Shown here piece after piece: positions 1 to 16,030 of a stretch of DNA of 64,000 bases. The DNA lies in assembly GCA_963662155.1 (NCBI GenBank), contig OY759269.1, positions 16,159,263 through 16,223,262 on the forward strand, given 5' to 3'. A model generated the notes under the pieces. The model did not search any database. It was not told the DNA's origin and worked only from the letters and a program-made list of their open reading frames with translations. Source of the DNA: Lamellibrachia columna. Taxonomy: Eukaryota > Annelida > Polychaeta > Sabellida > Siboglinidae. Made by a program: the position numbers and the translations under genes. Numbering within the stretch: the stretch's first letter is position 1; each line of letters starts with the position of its first letter.

Positions 1-440
1 ATTCGTATACATATGTATCAGGAGAGGCCGATTCTATATGAGAATGTTACAAAAGGACATTCTCATCAAAACAACCGGCTTACTGCACAGGGTGAGGTGG
101 CCGATGTGTTCGGTACTTCCAGTACGAGTAACCCGGAGCAGCGCGGTCCCAGTAAGGAATACTTTCAAATTGTACAATATTAAACTACGTTAGCATGTCT
201 TTAAAGCGAAACAAAACTCATGATTTTCGGCTTATGCACCTATAATAACTACTAAGACTTAACATCATGCCAGTGGTGGTGTACTATGAAAACACACAAA
301 ATCTTAATTTCATGGGCTGCGCCATACTGATAGATAACAGTTTCTCACGAGTGTGGTATTCTGGCAATATTCGCTCGCCAAATGAAACTCAACTAATATA
401 ACATATATTCGGCTTTGTTTACTAAACTAGTCCTCTTTCT

Positions 441-1709
<1,269 letters not shown>

Positions 1710-1808
1710 CATTTGTTGTGCCCCATTTTCCCCTAGGTATGAACTGGGCAAGCTGATGTACCTACATTACTGCTTCCAACAACGACTGGTGATGATGACA
1801 GGTGGTGA

Positions 1809-3065
1809 CGTATTAGAGCGATCTTAAGGTATTGTTGGTTTGTGCGGCTTGCAGTGCAGGTTTTAGTGATGCGTCAAGTGTGGTAGTAGATTGTGTGCTT
1901 GTCACCGTCGAAACCATAAGCACCGTGTGGATAAGCCTTGTCTTCCAGTACACTGGCCTCTCCTAAAACAAGGCTCTCGTTGTAACCTCCTCGAGGTAAC
2001 TAACGTATACTGGTCACCGCGAAGCACCAGGCTAATAAGACGAGGGATCTCGGAGCAGCATGGGGCCCCAGAGGTGCAGTCTGCATGACCCACCCGAGTG
2101 TTGACACGCTCTGCCGCTGTCACTAACCCATGTCCAAGCTATGGGCAAATAACGTTTGGAAGGAAGCTGTTCTTTATGGCTACAGAAATGGCACGAAGGA
2201 ACTATCCAGATATCTGTGGAATATTCTTGGACAGGCTGATTTCCATACGAATCTCCCCTAAAACTCAACATTATCCAAGTATATGCTCCATCATCAGACT
2301 ACGACGACGATGTGATCGAATCCTTCTATGAAGAGCTGGAAAACACTATCAAGAAAACTCCAAGGAGTAACTTCCTCATCGTTCAAGGAAACTGGAATGC
2401 AAAAATTGACCCATATGCATATGAACAATGGGCTGGAATTGTAGGCTGTTTTGGCACAGGAGAAATCAATAAGAGAGGAATACAACTTCTGGAATTCGTA
2501 AGTTCTCATAAACCCACCTTGGAGAACACGTTACACCCGCACACACTGTCAAAGAAAACAGCGTGACACTCGCCTAATGGAAATATACACAACAAATTGA
2601 CTACATACTCTCTCCAAGACGTTTCAAATCCTACACCAACAAGGCAAACACCAGAACATTCCAAGGGGCTGACATAGACAGCGGCAATGACATGATTCTA
2701 GCAACATTGAAACTCAAGCAAACTCAAACAACATTGAGAAAGATATAAAAGATAGTAACAGCAAGAAAGCCTTTGACACACTGAAGAAGCTGACAAAAAC
2801 ACAACAACACAAGGCAACAATTATAGAAGATTAGAACGGTTCCCTGCTAATTGATAACGCAATTCTTACACGATGGACTGACAACACACATCCTACAAGG
2901 CACCCTGGAGAGCCAGAGACAACGGCGCCGCCAGAAAAAAACTGGCTAGACAATATACAAGAATCATCAAGAGATGTCGACCCTGCTACGCACAGCAGAG
3001 GACAGACAACGCTGGCGGGGACTGTGTATGAATAGCGCCCCTACTACCGACCCGTCAAAGGATAA
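1809..3065 (+). mobile_element. Internally deleted RTE-like LINE (endonuclease and C-terminus only)
   Basis: Positions 2272-2560 encode VYAPSSDYDDD and NFLIVQGNWNAKI, the apurinic endonuclease motifs of RTE-type elements often annotated as craniofacial development protein 2-like. The domain continues as QIDYILSPRRFKSSYTNKA (about 2595) across a frame change. The text then passes through KAFDTLKKLTK (about 2770) to the element's C-terminal basic segment near 2880-3050; the reverse transcriptase core is missing. The DNA upstream of the endonuclease (1809-2270) is probably the element's 5' region. It ends in the GGTGAAG-type tail at 3061-3075. It interrupts unit C DNA that is continuous in unit A. 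It cannot move by itself. Confidence 0.75.
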
Positions 3066-3134
3066 AGGTGAAGGTGAAGCACTGGATGCTATGGTATGTA
3101 AGAACATACATTTACCCTTTTGCCCTCATTACAG

Positions 3135-3226
3135 GTGCTGTCGGGGGAAGTAACCGATCGGCTGTCAACTTGAAGCAGTGTTCAAGACGGGGTTTGAATG
3201 ATGAGAGGGAAAACGGTCTTGTTTAC
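3135..3226 (+). pseudogene. CTHRC1-like copy C, isolated exon 3
   Basis: A 92-bp exon with a perfect acceptor (cattacag) and donor (gtgagtacg). Entered in phase 1 it reads AVGGSNRSAVNLKQCSRRGL and then NDERENGLVY, open throughout and ending at a codon boundary, exactly as in copies A and B. Exon length, phases and the NLKQCS-RGLN core are conserved. No exon 2, 4 or 5 was found around it: upstream is an RTE insertion, and downstream the homology ends before the TA tract and a LINE. It is therefore probably a gene relic, although the exon itself shows no damage. Confidence 0.75.
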
Positions 3227-3925
3227 GTGAGTACGTTTGTATATTGGAATAACAACAGTAGCAATGTCGGTGCAACACACGTTTTATCCGCGTTTGTAGA
3301 ATACAGCATTCATTGCATATGATTTCCCATCCTACCCATATTTTAGTCCACCCTGGCTTAGTCCACTCCTTTATGTCATCCCTCTATCTTATTTGCGGCC
3401 TTCCTCTTCGTCGAATGCTCTCCATCATATCTTCGGATATCGCTTTGTCCGCGTCCTTCAGTTTCAAGAGATTGTTAACACGTTGGTGGTTTCTTCCTGC
3501 GTTTACAAAGCTAAACATTGCTCTGCACCTGACGAGTATGTGATCGCTGATGTCAGCATGTCTGAATGAGCAGGCTTTGTATGTCGCATATGAATTTCAT
3601 ATCGACAATCCTTGTCATGCCTGTATAATGCCAATAAATTGCGGATTGCCCATTTACAATGTAGGCACTAGTCGCGTTGGCTACACAAACAGAGAAAGTG
3701 CTTCCCGCTAGGTTGATATGAGGGTCGTATAGAATCAATGCAAGTAATCATACTGCACAGGCACACGTAAATGAACATCACGGACTTACTTGACTTAAAC
3801 TCAGACTATGCTACGACCACCCTTCGAGTGCTGTTTCATATGCATATATGATCTAAACAAGAATCTTAATTCGGGTTAAATATAATACATTATTACAGTA
3901 TTACATTTTCAAGTGTTTACAATCG

Positions 3926-5940
<2,015 letters not shown>

Positions 5941-6189
5941 CCACATCCAAACAATAGTTATGTGGTTCTGTACATTGGTCTCTATATTACAATTAAACAA
6001 TTAAATAAGTAAATAAAATAAAACCATAAACATCTTAAATACTAATGTGCAAAAGTCTGTGATTATTACTACTATATAACAAAATGTTTACAAGCTATAA
6101 AGAATTATTAAAACAAAATGATAATTTAATAATAAATAATAAATTAATTAAAATAAATATATGTATAATTAACTAACATCGCAATGGTA
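5941..6189. other. AT-rich spacer, nothing recognised
   Basis: Highly AT-rich DNA (aataaataataaattaatt) between two oppositely oriented LINEs. It may include the 3' UTR of the plus-strand element. Confidence 0.4.
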
Positions 6190-6237
6190 AGCATACTACA
6201 GGTTCTTACAGGTTCTTACAGGTCTTCTTCTGGCTAA

Positions 6238-9184
6238 TTAGGCTGTACTGCCTCTTATGCCAGCTCTCGCATTTACCGTCAGTTCAGATTGAGCGCATGC
6301 GTCTGACGGTTTCCAGGATAGGGGTGGGGCAGTGTAATCTAGTTTGATTGGATGATTTTGCCACAACTTGTCTATTTTCCTCTCAAAGGATTGTACCGAT
6401 GGGGCCCCTACCACAGACTGTGGGAGGCTGTTCCATGCATCTGTGCATCGGTGTATAAACGAGTTTTTTTTATGTTTAATCGACATCTTTCTTTAAATAG
6501 TTTTAGGTGGTGCCCTCTCGTATCAGAATCATTGTCCCTCAATTTCACAAAATTGGATGAGACAGCTGCATCATATTTCTCTGTTAGGATTTTATAAAGT
6601 TCAATCATGTCTCCTCTGAGGCGACGGTATGCTAAAGTTGGTAATTTCAGTTTCCGTAAACGTTCTTTATACTCAATATCTTTGAAACCCGGAATTAATT
6701 TGGTTGCTCTACGCTGAACATTTTCAAGAGATGTGACATGCTTCTTTAGGTGTGGATACCATATTTGATTAGCATATTCGATATGTGGGCGGATAAGAGA
6801 CTTAAAAATTGTAGAAAAACACTGCTCATCCATGTGATCGAAAGTTCTGCGAATTATACCCATAAGCGAATTGGCTTTATTTATTTTTTCTTACATATGT
6901 GCCTCAAAGTTAAGCGATCAATCGAAAGTGACTCCGATATCTTTCACCTTGTCTGTGCTTGTAAGTGTTATGTGTTCAGGTCCCAGTGTGTATCCATTGT
7001 TTCTTATGCTTGATAGTCCGATTCTCATATGGCTGCATTTATTTGGGTGACATTTTAAGAGTGATGTGTTTGTCCATTGTTCGGCAAGGATTATATCTTG
7101 TTGCAAACTTGTGCAGTCCTCTTCAATGTAGATTGCATGGAAGAGCTTCATATCATCAGCAAATAGGAATAGCTCAGAGCTCTTAATAACTTCTGGTAAA
7201 TCATTTATAAAGATCACAAATAGCAGGGGGCCAATCACTGATCCTTGTGGTATACCACTGGTGACCTCCTGCCAAGATGAGAATGAGTTGTTAATTCTAA
7301 CGCGTTGACTTCTGTGGGACAGCATAGCTGCAATCCAGTCTAGAATTTTTCCCTTGATACCATAGCTCTGGAGTTTCCCTATAAGTCGACGATGTGGAAC
7401 CTTGTCAAACGCTTTCATAAAGTCACAGTAAACTACATCTATACATCCACCATTTTCTAGTGTGTCGGTCCAGGAGTCAAGTACTTTTAGTAGTTGGAGA
7501 ACTGTGGAGCGACCCTTAATAAAACCAAATTGTTTGTCACTTAACAGGTCATTATCTTTCATGTGTTCAGTGACAGTGTCTCTGATTATTTGCTCTAATA
7601 TTTTTCCTGCTGTGCTGGTTAGACTGACTGGCCTGTAGTTCTGCGCTTGATTTTTGTTGCCTTTCTTGTGAATTGCGGATACGTTTGCTGTTGTCCAGTC
7701 TGTGGGTAACACGCTTGTTGTCAGTGATGTGTTAACTATGACGGATAGGGGAGTACTGATACTGTTCGCCAATTCGTGTAGGACACGAGGATGGAGACCA
7801 TCTGGTCCTGGTGATTTGAATGTCTTTAGTTTCTTTAACTTCGATGCCACTGTCGATGGGTTGATAGTACAGGGTTCGATTGTCTTGGAACATCTTATTG
7901 GTTCCTCTGGAGTTTCTCCTTCTGGTTCTCTTGTAAATACTGAGGAGAAGTAGTCAGCCAGCACCTGTGCTTTTTCCGAGTCAGACTTTGTCAGGTCATC
8001 TTTGTCATCTTCGCTTTTTATCAAGTTGGGTATTCCCATTCTTGTCGTCATTTTTGCCTGGGCATACTGCCAGAACTTCTTTGGATTCTGTTTGATTTGG
8101 TTAATGATATCCTTTTCATATTGCTTTTGTGCCTTTCTTGTCAGTCTCCTGACTTGATTTCGAAGTCGGCAAAATTCCTGGTAATTTTGGGCATCTTTAG
8201 TTAGAAGGAATTTTTTCCACAATCTATTTTTCCTCTTGATTTTGGCTCGGGTTTTCATATCCAGTGGCACTGGGTACTTTCTGGCTCTTTGTGATATTCT
8301 CTTCTTTGGAATGCATTGTTCTTCTGCTTGTTTAAGTTTAGACATAAGGTTATCCCATTGGGCTTGGACATCTCCCTGGTGATTAGAAAATTCTGCCTCC
8401 CAGTCTAAGTTTAGTAAGTCTTCCATTTTGGTGTAATCTCCTTTGTCGTATTTATAAACAGTTTTGCTGATTGGTTCATAGGTTGGAGTGCAGTTAAGAA
8501 CCACCTTGATAACAGAGTGGTCACTTTTACCTAGTCCTGAGGCTGTCTCGATTGTTGAGATCGCTGTATCGTCATTTGTGAGGGCAAGGTCCAGGAGCGA
8601 TGGTTCGTTTGTACCTCTGCCTCTAGTGGGTTCTGTAATGTGTTGCATCAAGTAACAGTCTCGAATTTTTTCTAAAAATTTAAATTCATTATCCTCAGTA
8701 CTTGTTGCTGTAGTTGATTTTGTTTCCCAGTTAATCCTAGGGTAGTTGAAGTCTCCAAATAGCAGAACATGGGAAAACAATTTCTCATTTATTTTGTCAA
8801 GTAATTTGTTAAGGTTGTCATTGTTCTCAGTGGTGCTGCTGGGGCTTCTATAAAAGGAGCATATGAGAAGGGTGTTTTCCCCTTTCAATTTCAAAGTGCA
8901 AAACTGTGCTTCATTAAAGTCAACCTCAAATTGGTGTACTTGAAACGGCAATGATTTGTGAATAAATAAAAACATCCCTCTACCTTTGCCCTCATCAATA
9001 TTCATTGCTTCATTAGAGTACCCTTCCAGGTTGTATTCCTGCATGGTCAGTTTTCTTTTATAATGTTTAGGCTTTACTTCTGATATTGCTACAACATGTG
9101 GAGGAGTTGAATGGTTTTTTATTCTGCATTTTAGTTCAGTTAATTTTTCCTTAGTTAGTACGTCAGCATTGGTATACCATATGA
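6238..9184 (-). pseudogene. LINE ORF2: endonuclease plus reverse transcriptase
   Basis: Nicks target DNA and reverse-transcribes the element RNA. Endonuclease motifs are LLFGDFNYPRINW, EPTRGRGTNEPSLLDLAL and GKSDHSVI. Reverse transcriptase motifs in order are SPGPDGLHP, NYRPVSLTSTAGKILE, VVYCDFMKAFDKVPHRRL, SGIPQGSVIGPLLFVIFIND and LFADDMKLF (FADD in place of YADD). The frame is open over 6918-9044. It is then broken by TGA and TAA codons in the same frame before KINKANSLMGIIRRTF, and shifts at an A8/T8 run near 6465 before the terminal FIHRCTDAWNSLPQSVV. ORF2 overlaps the end of ORF1 in another frame, so the true start is unclear. Confidence 0.9.
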
Positions 9185-10274
9185 CTATTTCTCCAGTTCT
9201 GGCACTAGCAGTGCTCCAGTTTGGCTGGTTATTTCTCCCCTTTTCTTTACCTTGATGATTTGCCTTTCTCCTGGGCGTCCTCTTACTAGGTAGACAACAT
9301 TTGTCGTCTGTTCCTGCTGTGTTCTTTCTCTTGCCTCCTTCTGCAGTAGTCGCTTCTTCTCTCTATCTTCCCTGCTCATGTCATGTTTTATGATCATTCC
9401 ACTGAATGGCTCATCTTTGTTTTTCAGTTTGTATAGGTTTTTCATAACCATGGCTTTTTTGTCCTCTTCTGGAAAGGTTACAATAAAGGGCGATTTTTTT
9501 TTCCTCTGTTTATGTCTGCTTTGTCTGCTTACTCCCCAGTCTCTTTACAAGTAGATCTTCTGGCTGGTATTTACCACCTGTGGTGTGTCCCAGTAGTTCC
9601 TTCATTAGATTCGTGTCATGGATTGCGTTGTCTGCTTTCAGAGTACTGGTCCCCTCTGGCACATTATAAACGATGGTATTCTTCAATCTGGTCAGTCTTT
9701 CGTTTATTTGGGTGCACACAGTGGCTACTACGTCTTCTTTATTTATGTCCGGTTGTACATGGCTTGCAACAAATGATTCATGTGTTGCCTGTGATTGCAG
9801 ATCTGATACTTTGGACAGTGTCTCCTGAAGTTCATTGACTCTGCTGTGTAATGTTTTATGTTTATTTTCCATAGCATTCAATTTCTTTTCGAACTCATCT
9901 TGCCGTTCATGCATGATTAATATGTGCGACATGATTGCCTTTGCCCCTCTTTGGCATGATTTGCAGTACCAACTGATCTGTTGATTTTCGTCACTGATTA
10001 ATACTGCATACAACGCATCAGACACATTTTGACAACCTTTGTGGTACCATCCTTTACAGATGTCACATTCAATAGCTTCTTCATTGTCCTTTACTTCAAG
10101 GCTGCAGTCAGGACATTTCTCTTGATTTCTATCCAATTCCAGTTTCTTGTTTGTTTTATGTTGTTTTTTGGAATTATTTTTGGTTAATGGTCCTTTGATT
10201 CCAGACGAGCTAGTTGAGCTACCTCGTAGTGATCTTGAAGTATTTACTTCCACTGGCGTACCACCAGTTGCCAT
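9185..10274 (-). pseudogene. LINE ORF1: PHD-type zinc finger with coiled coil
   Basis: Likely the RNA-binding chaperone ORF of the element. The first part (9510-10274, 254 aa) has a basic Ser/Thr-rich N-terminus, then a C4HC3-like finger running from CPDCSLEV through CDICKGWYHKGC to WYCKSCQRG (about residues 54-110), then a predicted coiled coil (about 120-170). The frame is lost near 9490-9525, around a G dinucleotide and an A9 run, and resumes at 9451 to end in ALLVPELEK. PHD fingers are known in ORF1 of some CR1/L2-clade LINEs. Confidence 0.8.
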
Positions 10275-10290
10275 TGTTATCTAAGTATAC

Positions 10291-11050
10291 AAGTTATCCT
10301 TGACCTAACAATTAACCTAATATTAAAGGCTAGTCTTGTATTAAAAGTGCATATGCAGGGTTTGGGTCAGTGCAAACACAGAGGTTATATGATAGGATAT
10401 ATGTTAGTTGATTCTAGTCCTGGGCCGACTCAGGACATAATGCATTTTCAAGACACAGGGGTGATCATGACACACCCGAAGAATGGCCTGTTAGTTAGTT
10501 CAGGAGGTGGGAAAACAAAGGAGGATATATATTGCTAAACTACTAGTCAATTTAATAATAAAAGTGACTGATAAGGAAATGTATATTTAAAGACTGTACA
10601 AAAATGTGTATTTAGTTTGTGAGAATGCGCTTGTATTTTGAGTTAATTTTGGGGTGATTTGGGTTCCGCGCGCTTTAATTATTGTTTACAAGTCAGCCAT
10701 TTTGTTTGAAACTTGAGGTGGTTGTTAGGCAAAATATACTTAGCGAACTACTACTAGGAAATGTTTGATCGGAAGTTTGTTTATATGAACATTATGTGAC
10801 GATGATACCCTTAGTATGTTTGTAATTTGGGAATAATGAGGTTCTTTAGAATTGTGATATTTAGCTTAAACGTAGGAGTAACAAAAAGCGAAGTGACTAT
10901 TCGCCCAACCATCATGCGAATAAGGCGTACGATCTATCTTATCCGCTCAACCGTTGTGCGGACAACACCGCATCATTTATTATTCGCCCAACCACTAACA
11001 TCCAATCAGGTGTTTGCACTTTCACATCCGGTGTTTTAAGCGCGCAAATA
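10291..11050. other. No gene recognised; short TTCGCCCAA repeats
   Basis: This may contain the LINE 5' UTR. The motif ttcgcccaacca occurs twice (about 10905 and 10982), and its inverted form ttgggcgaa lies near 11389, bracketing the possible exon at 11051. Confidence 0.35.
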
Positions 11051-12320
11051 TGGACGAGAGCGTCTTAGCCGAACTGCGGAACGGCGCTGAATATGATTGT
11101 TATGCTGATTTTGAGGCTGCAGTTAGTGAGTATTCAGAAAAGAAATGTACGTGTGTTATTTGTTCGTAGTAATAGTAGGACAGTTGAAAATGCGAACAAA
11201 AAGATTGTATCAACTGCTAAATCGTATTAATAAAAATTCGTGTATACATTCATCTAGCCTGCCTAACATTCATCGAGCTAACGTGCAAGCACTATGGCAA
11301 ACCACGAGTGGATGGCAAGGGACACCGTCCAAACCAAAGGTACATGTCATAAGCGCACTCACTGATAAAAATACGTAGTATGGTGTGATTGGGCGAAAAG
11401 CCTTTGCATAAAAAATAGTTAATATTTCCTCGCTAGTGCCGGGCGTCATCAGCTATTTATCTTGATAGAAAAACGGCTGACGAACATAGACATGTACTAT
11501 TAATCTTTGAAAAATCACGAATGACAGGGACATCACAGGACACTTAAAGGTTAAAAAAAAAGCAACATGACTGATAAATGTGAACTGATTTCTTTCTCAG
11601 GAAGTACATAGATGTACGATGTGAAGCACTGGGCCTGCCAGGGAAGACATGGCGAGAGGTGTTCGTCCAATGTACGCAGCAACAAGATGGAAACAGTTGA
11701 GGCGTCTTCACCGTGATGGTGAGCATCGTTTGAGAAAACGATTAGGTTTTACCATTAATTGCAAGAAACGATTATGCAATGTACCGTAAATTGGCGTAAT
11801 GATAATCTCGATGCATGATTATTGATTTACATTAAAAGCATGTAGGTTTTTTTTTATTTATCTGTGTATAACTGAGAACTGAGCAAACGTTTTTCGTTAC
11901 ACCTAGCAAAATTTTTGACCAATGCCTGGTTTGACAACAGCAAGACAGTAGTATGATTTGGAGTGACACCGACACCGACACGACAGGGCTGAGACCTACC
12001 TGTATATCCCACGGAGTAGAATCTGCTATGAAATCCGAACTGTATATGAATCTTCAGCTTATGTTAAAAATATAATGTTATGTATTGTCTATATTTAAAC
12101 AGTGTTGTCCATATTTCAGAATGCAAAGGCAATCACAAGTGGACTGCCGCCATGTGTTAAGCGCCAGCCTGATGTTGCTGCATACAGACAGCATGTCCTG
12201 AAACAGATCATCAGCAAGCAGAAAGACAATGCAAACGAAGCTCAGGTCGTGTGTGCCCTTCCGTTTTGCACCAGGCCTGACCTTCTAAGTGGACCAAAGA
12301 AGATGTTATGGGTTGAATGA
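11051..12320 (+). pseudogene. Possible decayed multi-exon gene or transposase remnant
   Basis: I do not recognise this with certainty. An ATG at 11051 opens a 33-residue frame (MDESVLAELRNGAEYDC and following) ending near a GTACGT donor-like site. About 11150-11235 reads VRSNSRTVENANKKIVSTAK in another frame, and about 11285-11345 reads HYGKPRVDGKGHRPNQRY. That layout resembles the N-terminal DNA-binding region of MULE/SWIM-type proteins of invertebrates. A tttctttctcag acceptor precedes 11601 (KYIDVRCEALGLPGKTWREV), and a tatttcag acceptor precedes 12119 (NAKAITSGLPPCVKRQPD, stop at 12318-12320). The frames do not connect without breaks. Confidence 0.3.
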
Positions 12321-12533
12321 GAGTGTTGTTCGCGATGGTGTCATTTGGTCTGCGCTAACCTGAGTGTAGCTCCAAACAAATTTGTTTGTGTTATCTGCCA
12401 GTGCACTAGCATGTGATGCAGCTAAACAAGAGGAGAGCGGATGGGGTGTGTGTAACGGGAAGGCAGTTATTTATCTTCGATGTTTTAAAATTTCAAAATA
12501 GTCGCAAGATTGTTCCAAAATGGTCGGTATCGT

Positions 12534-12775
<242 letters not shown>

Positions 12776-13269
12776 ATATAGGGTAAGATATGTGGATGGT
12801 CCTTACAATTTATGGTCAAATCATGCTTCCAATGCCTGACAGTGAAATGTTAACCTGCAAACAAATCGGACTTACTTTAAGATTAAAATTGCATAAAACA
12901 CAATTACGGAATGGAATGATTAATTAGCTTGAATTAATTTGGTAATAACAAGTCGGGCGCTCTTCAGTGGGAACTATATGGCCTCGATTAGGAAGTACAC
13001 ATTTTGCAATTCTCGTAAGGTCTCGCCATCATCCGTTACTCTTTGTGTTAACTGGTTCCTGGCTCACCGTGTGCCGCCACAGCTCTGTTTATAGCGTCTA
13101 GTCCTGATGTTCTCATGCGTGGTGGCACCAATGTGCGCCACATCTCTGGTTTGAGGATTATGTGTGATTTACTAAGCCCATTGTTCAAAAATGCCTCGAC
13201 GCCCTTGCTTGCCTACGCCGAGTGAGTTCCTCGAATCATAATGGTCCACCACATTTTCTCTCTTGCATT
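12776..13269. other. No gene recognised
   Basis: Intergenic sequence. The antisense reading near 13100-13200 (EMWRTLVPPRMRTSG and following) may be a LINE relic, but the match is too weak to call. Confidence 0.3.
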
Positions 13270-13690
13270 GCATTTAATTTAATCTTTTTCCAAGCCTGAG
13301 TGAGTGAGTGTGGGTTTCCCTGGTTTCTTCAATCCATGTTTTGGTGCCCAGTGTATCAGTCGAGACACTGGCTCGTTCTTCCTCATGTAGCAGTCCTTCA
13401 CTCTCTGTTCTTATCTGATAGTTTGGCGACTCGCCATACAGCTCTCTGTCTGTGACGAGCTGGCCCAAGTGTATGTTTAACGTCATCCTGAGCTTTCTTG
13501 AGTAGCATCCATCTAATTGTTTTTAATGGAGAGGCCAATATTTGATTGAACAGGCTTCATGGCCATATTGCAGCTTTTTACGGATGAAGTATTGAATTCC
13601 AGATAACCGTAAGCTCGTTGCAAGACATCCGTGTTGCTGTCGTCGAACGGACCCTCCTAGCGGCATCTATGTGGGTCTATTGAATACGAC
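13270..13690 (-). mobile_element. RTE-like LINE C-terminal fragment
   Basis: The minus strand reads HLGQLVTDRELYGESPNYQ and then TDTLGTKTWIEE. This is the post-RT segment that in the copies at 28925-29330 and 54835-55220 reads QHVTNREL. Those three fragments share their DNA, including the upstream gaccc(a)catagatgcc segment. It is 5'-truncated. Confidence 0.6.
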
Positions 13691-14359
13691 ATTGTGGTTT
13701 TATTATATACAATTGTCGGCCAGTAGGATAAACCGCTGATAGACCGCAATGCCACCAGTTCTCCTGTACCAACATTTATACTTCCCGTTTGCTTGTCCAG
13801 CGTTGCTTGCGGAGACAATTGACGATCGCGGTTTTTGACAGAACAATTAAATTGTTTTTATGACAACATGGCGAAATCGATACTACATGTTAGCGTATTG
13901 TTAGCGTATTGCTGCTATCTGTAAGCATACATGTTCGTATTTGAGTCGAACATGAAACATTCATTTGGAAAATCTAACTAATGTTATCCAAATGTAAATG
14001 TTTTTCGTGTACTTGGGCGGCACAATGTGTGAAGTTGGAGGAAGTAGCAAAGAGGCACAGATGATGTTCCAAGCCGAAGCGACATAATGGTAGGGGGAAG
14101 AAGGTAATATGTGGGACGTTAAGATAGAAGGACGATGGGGAGGAATTAAGAGAAGAGAGCAGAAAGAAGAAACACCGGAGGATGAAAGTAGTGGGGAACA
14201 GACTGCTAAGTGCATGGATGCGTTTGAGGAGTTCGATCCAGTATTGCTGCTCATTCTCCAGCTGCTTTGCGATCGCAGAATCAAGATGGTGCGCTTTGGC
14301 ATGTTCGAACCCCTTCTTTCCAGCTACTAAGTGACTATCGCTACGCTCATGTGTCGTGA
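13691..14359. other. No gene recognised
   Basis: Intergenic. Short open frames on both strands at 13961-14330 have no recognisable motif. Confidence 0.3.
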
Positions 14360-14860
14360 TTATGTGCGCATTTTCCAGTCATTGAAACCATTCAGAGAAA
14401 AGCTATCACTTCCGCTCCTGAATAGCTTACATACATAACAATAAACATTTCCAGTTGATGGAGAATACTCCAACCAGTCCCTCGTTACACTCTCCTCGTT
14501 AGCAAGCTTTCGAACAAAGAATTTCCGTTGTACGTGTTTTGTGTTGGCCGTGTACGATCTCGCCGATTTGTGAAGATCCTTTTCCAAGTTCTGTGATGGT
14601 GGGTTTCTTGTAAAATGGTCTATCAATTACTGAGTAATTTTCCAATCTGCCGGGTCGCCACTGTAAGTCTTCCGGAGGTCTGTCAGCTGACAGCCTTCTA
14701 GTGGTTCCTCACGCCCGCAGACTTTAGTAGGAGGGTCATCATCTTCTGCAGAAGCTACGGAATCGTTATCAGAACAGCAACGATTCTGTCACTTCAGCCA
14801 CCTGATCTTGAATGTCGTCACGAGCAGATACAGATGTAGACGTACCGTCTTCTTCATGTC
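14360..14860 (-). pseudogene. TTF-type zinc-finger fragment (hAT / ZMYM1-like)
   Basis: The minus strand reads SGDPADWKITQ, a stop, then LIDHFTRNPPSQN, and on through RKFFVRKLANEESVTRDWLEY to NVYCYVCKLFRSGSDSFS and GFNDWK. The order D-P-W ... W-L-E-Y-S ... C-x2-C-x-L-F ... F-x-x-W-K is the TTF-type zinc finger found before the hAT transposase core and in ZMYM1-like proteins. An acidic serine-rich stretch precedes it (to about 14860). No downstream DUF4371 or dimerisation domain was found, and the frame contains a TAA. It is probably a truncated hAT-derived copy. Confidence 0.6.
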
Positions 14861-15439
14861 CGGATGAACTTGGATGATCGTTGTCTCTCGGCTACAAAAA
14901 TCCCAGCAAGGATCCCTGGTTGGGTTTGGCTTCTTCGTTTTGTTTTTGATTTTTCTGACGTTTAGAATGACCACTTTGGTACTTACGGATTTATTCGTCA
15001 CCACCTGGCACCAGTAGGCCCTACTGCGAACCTAACAAAAGGTTGAGGCGTCTTAGACACTGATTTCCAGCAATTATTAAAACACGAATACATATAATTT
15101 AAATCGTGATTTACTTAGTCAGTCCTATTTTGGGTTTGTTTATATTTTAACCACCTCATCATCCAAAGTATGCTAATATATTGTAATTATTTTGTAACTC
15201 TAAATTTGTGAGCAACCGATATTACAAAACGCCAAATCCTACAGACAAGAATACTTTGCTGACCTCTTTCTTTGTTTCTGTAATAAAACATATATTCCGC
15301 ATGAATTAACGTATCAGTAGGCCTATATCTATTTAGCACAACTTAAAAACTGCCTTCAATAATACGGTTGTATACTGACATCTAATGTAATCTACAGACA
15401 AGCAATGACCAATCGTCATTCTGTTAGTTAATGCACAGG
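14861..15439. other. No gene recognised
   Basis: Intergenic AT-rich sequence. About 15295-15410 belongs to the same interspersed repeat as 30230-30376. Confidence 0.3.
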
Positions 15440-15721
15440 TTCGGGAAAACTGATTTTGTTTTTGTGCGGTGTGCAGTGCTTACATTTGTAAGTTTTGTAA
15501 ATAACCATTGACTGCTTTTGATATCAGAATAATTAAGGAACGTATTACGATTTTACACTTTTTCACAATTTCACCTTAATTATAGCCTATAAATCAATCG
15601 TTATAGATGTTTAAGTTTGGATCATATATTATATGTTTAACATGCATCAGTTCAATTAGCACTGCTACTAAGGTACATAAACGATGAACTTGAACAAAAT
15701 AAACTGAGTTTTAAAACATCA

Positions 15722-16030
15722 TCAAAAAATCTTCATCATCGTCATCATGTAGTGCCGTCCACTCTCGAAAGGTCGGCTATTATTATTATGTCTGCATTGT
15801 GCCGTTCTGATTAGATCTTCATACTTCCTTTTGTCCACGTGGCTCTTGATCTGTCCGGTCTCTTTTACCCTCGACCATTCCCTCCGATACTTCCTGTTGA
15901 ATACCTTCTTGTCGTATGATGTGGCCACAACATTTTTGTTGTGATTCTGCTTTTCGTTAAATATAAATGTTTTTTTTATTACAGCCGGATTTAGCACTTC
16001 TCTACGACATGCTCAGTCCAGCTTTTGCGA
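15722..16030 (-). mobile_element. RTE-like LINE 3' end
   Basis: The minus strand reads ATSYDKKVFNRKYRREWSR and then KYEDLIRTAQCRHNN, ending in a degenerate CAT/ATG repeat tail (15718-15745). The orthologous copy in unit A is at 34850-35230, so the insertion predates the duplication. Confidence 0.65.

Larger units (their letters stand above)
6190..10290 (-). mobile_element. Nearly complete CR1/L2-like LINE with PHD-finger ORF1
   Basis: The order on the minus strand is ORF1 (10274 to 9185), ORF2 with endonuclease and reverse transcriptase (about 9180 to 6238), then a short 3' end. The 3' end consists of tandem copies of a 10-mer (ggttcttaca on the plus strand, 6198-6222), the kind of short-repeat tail used by CR1/L2 elements. 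The 5' limit beyond 10274 is uncertain. Confidence 0.85.

Noticed and set aside
14109..14330. Lys/Glu-rich plus-strand ORF
   Set aside because: No motif, overlaps another frame on the minus strand, and lacks splice or expression signals.
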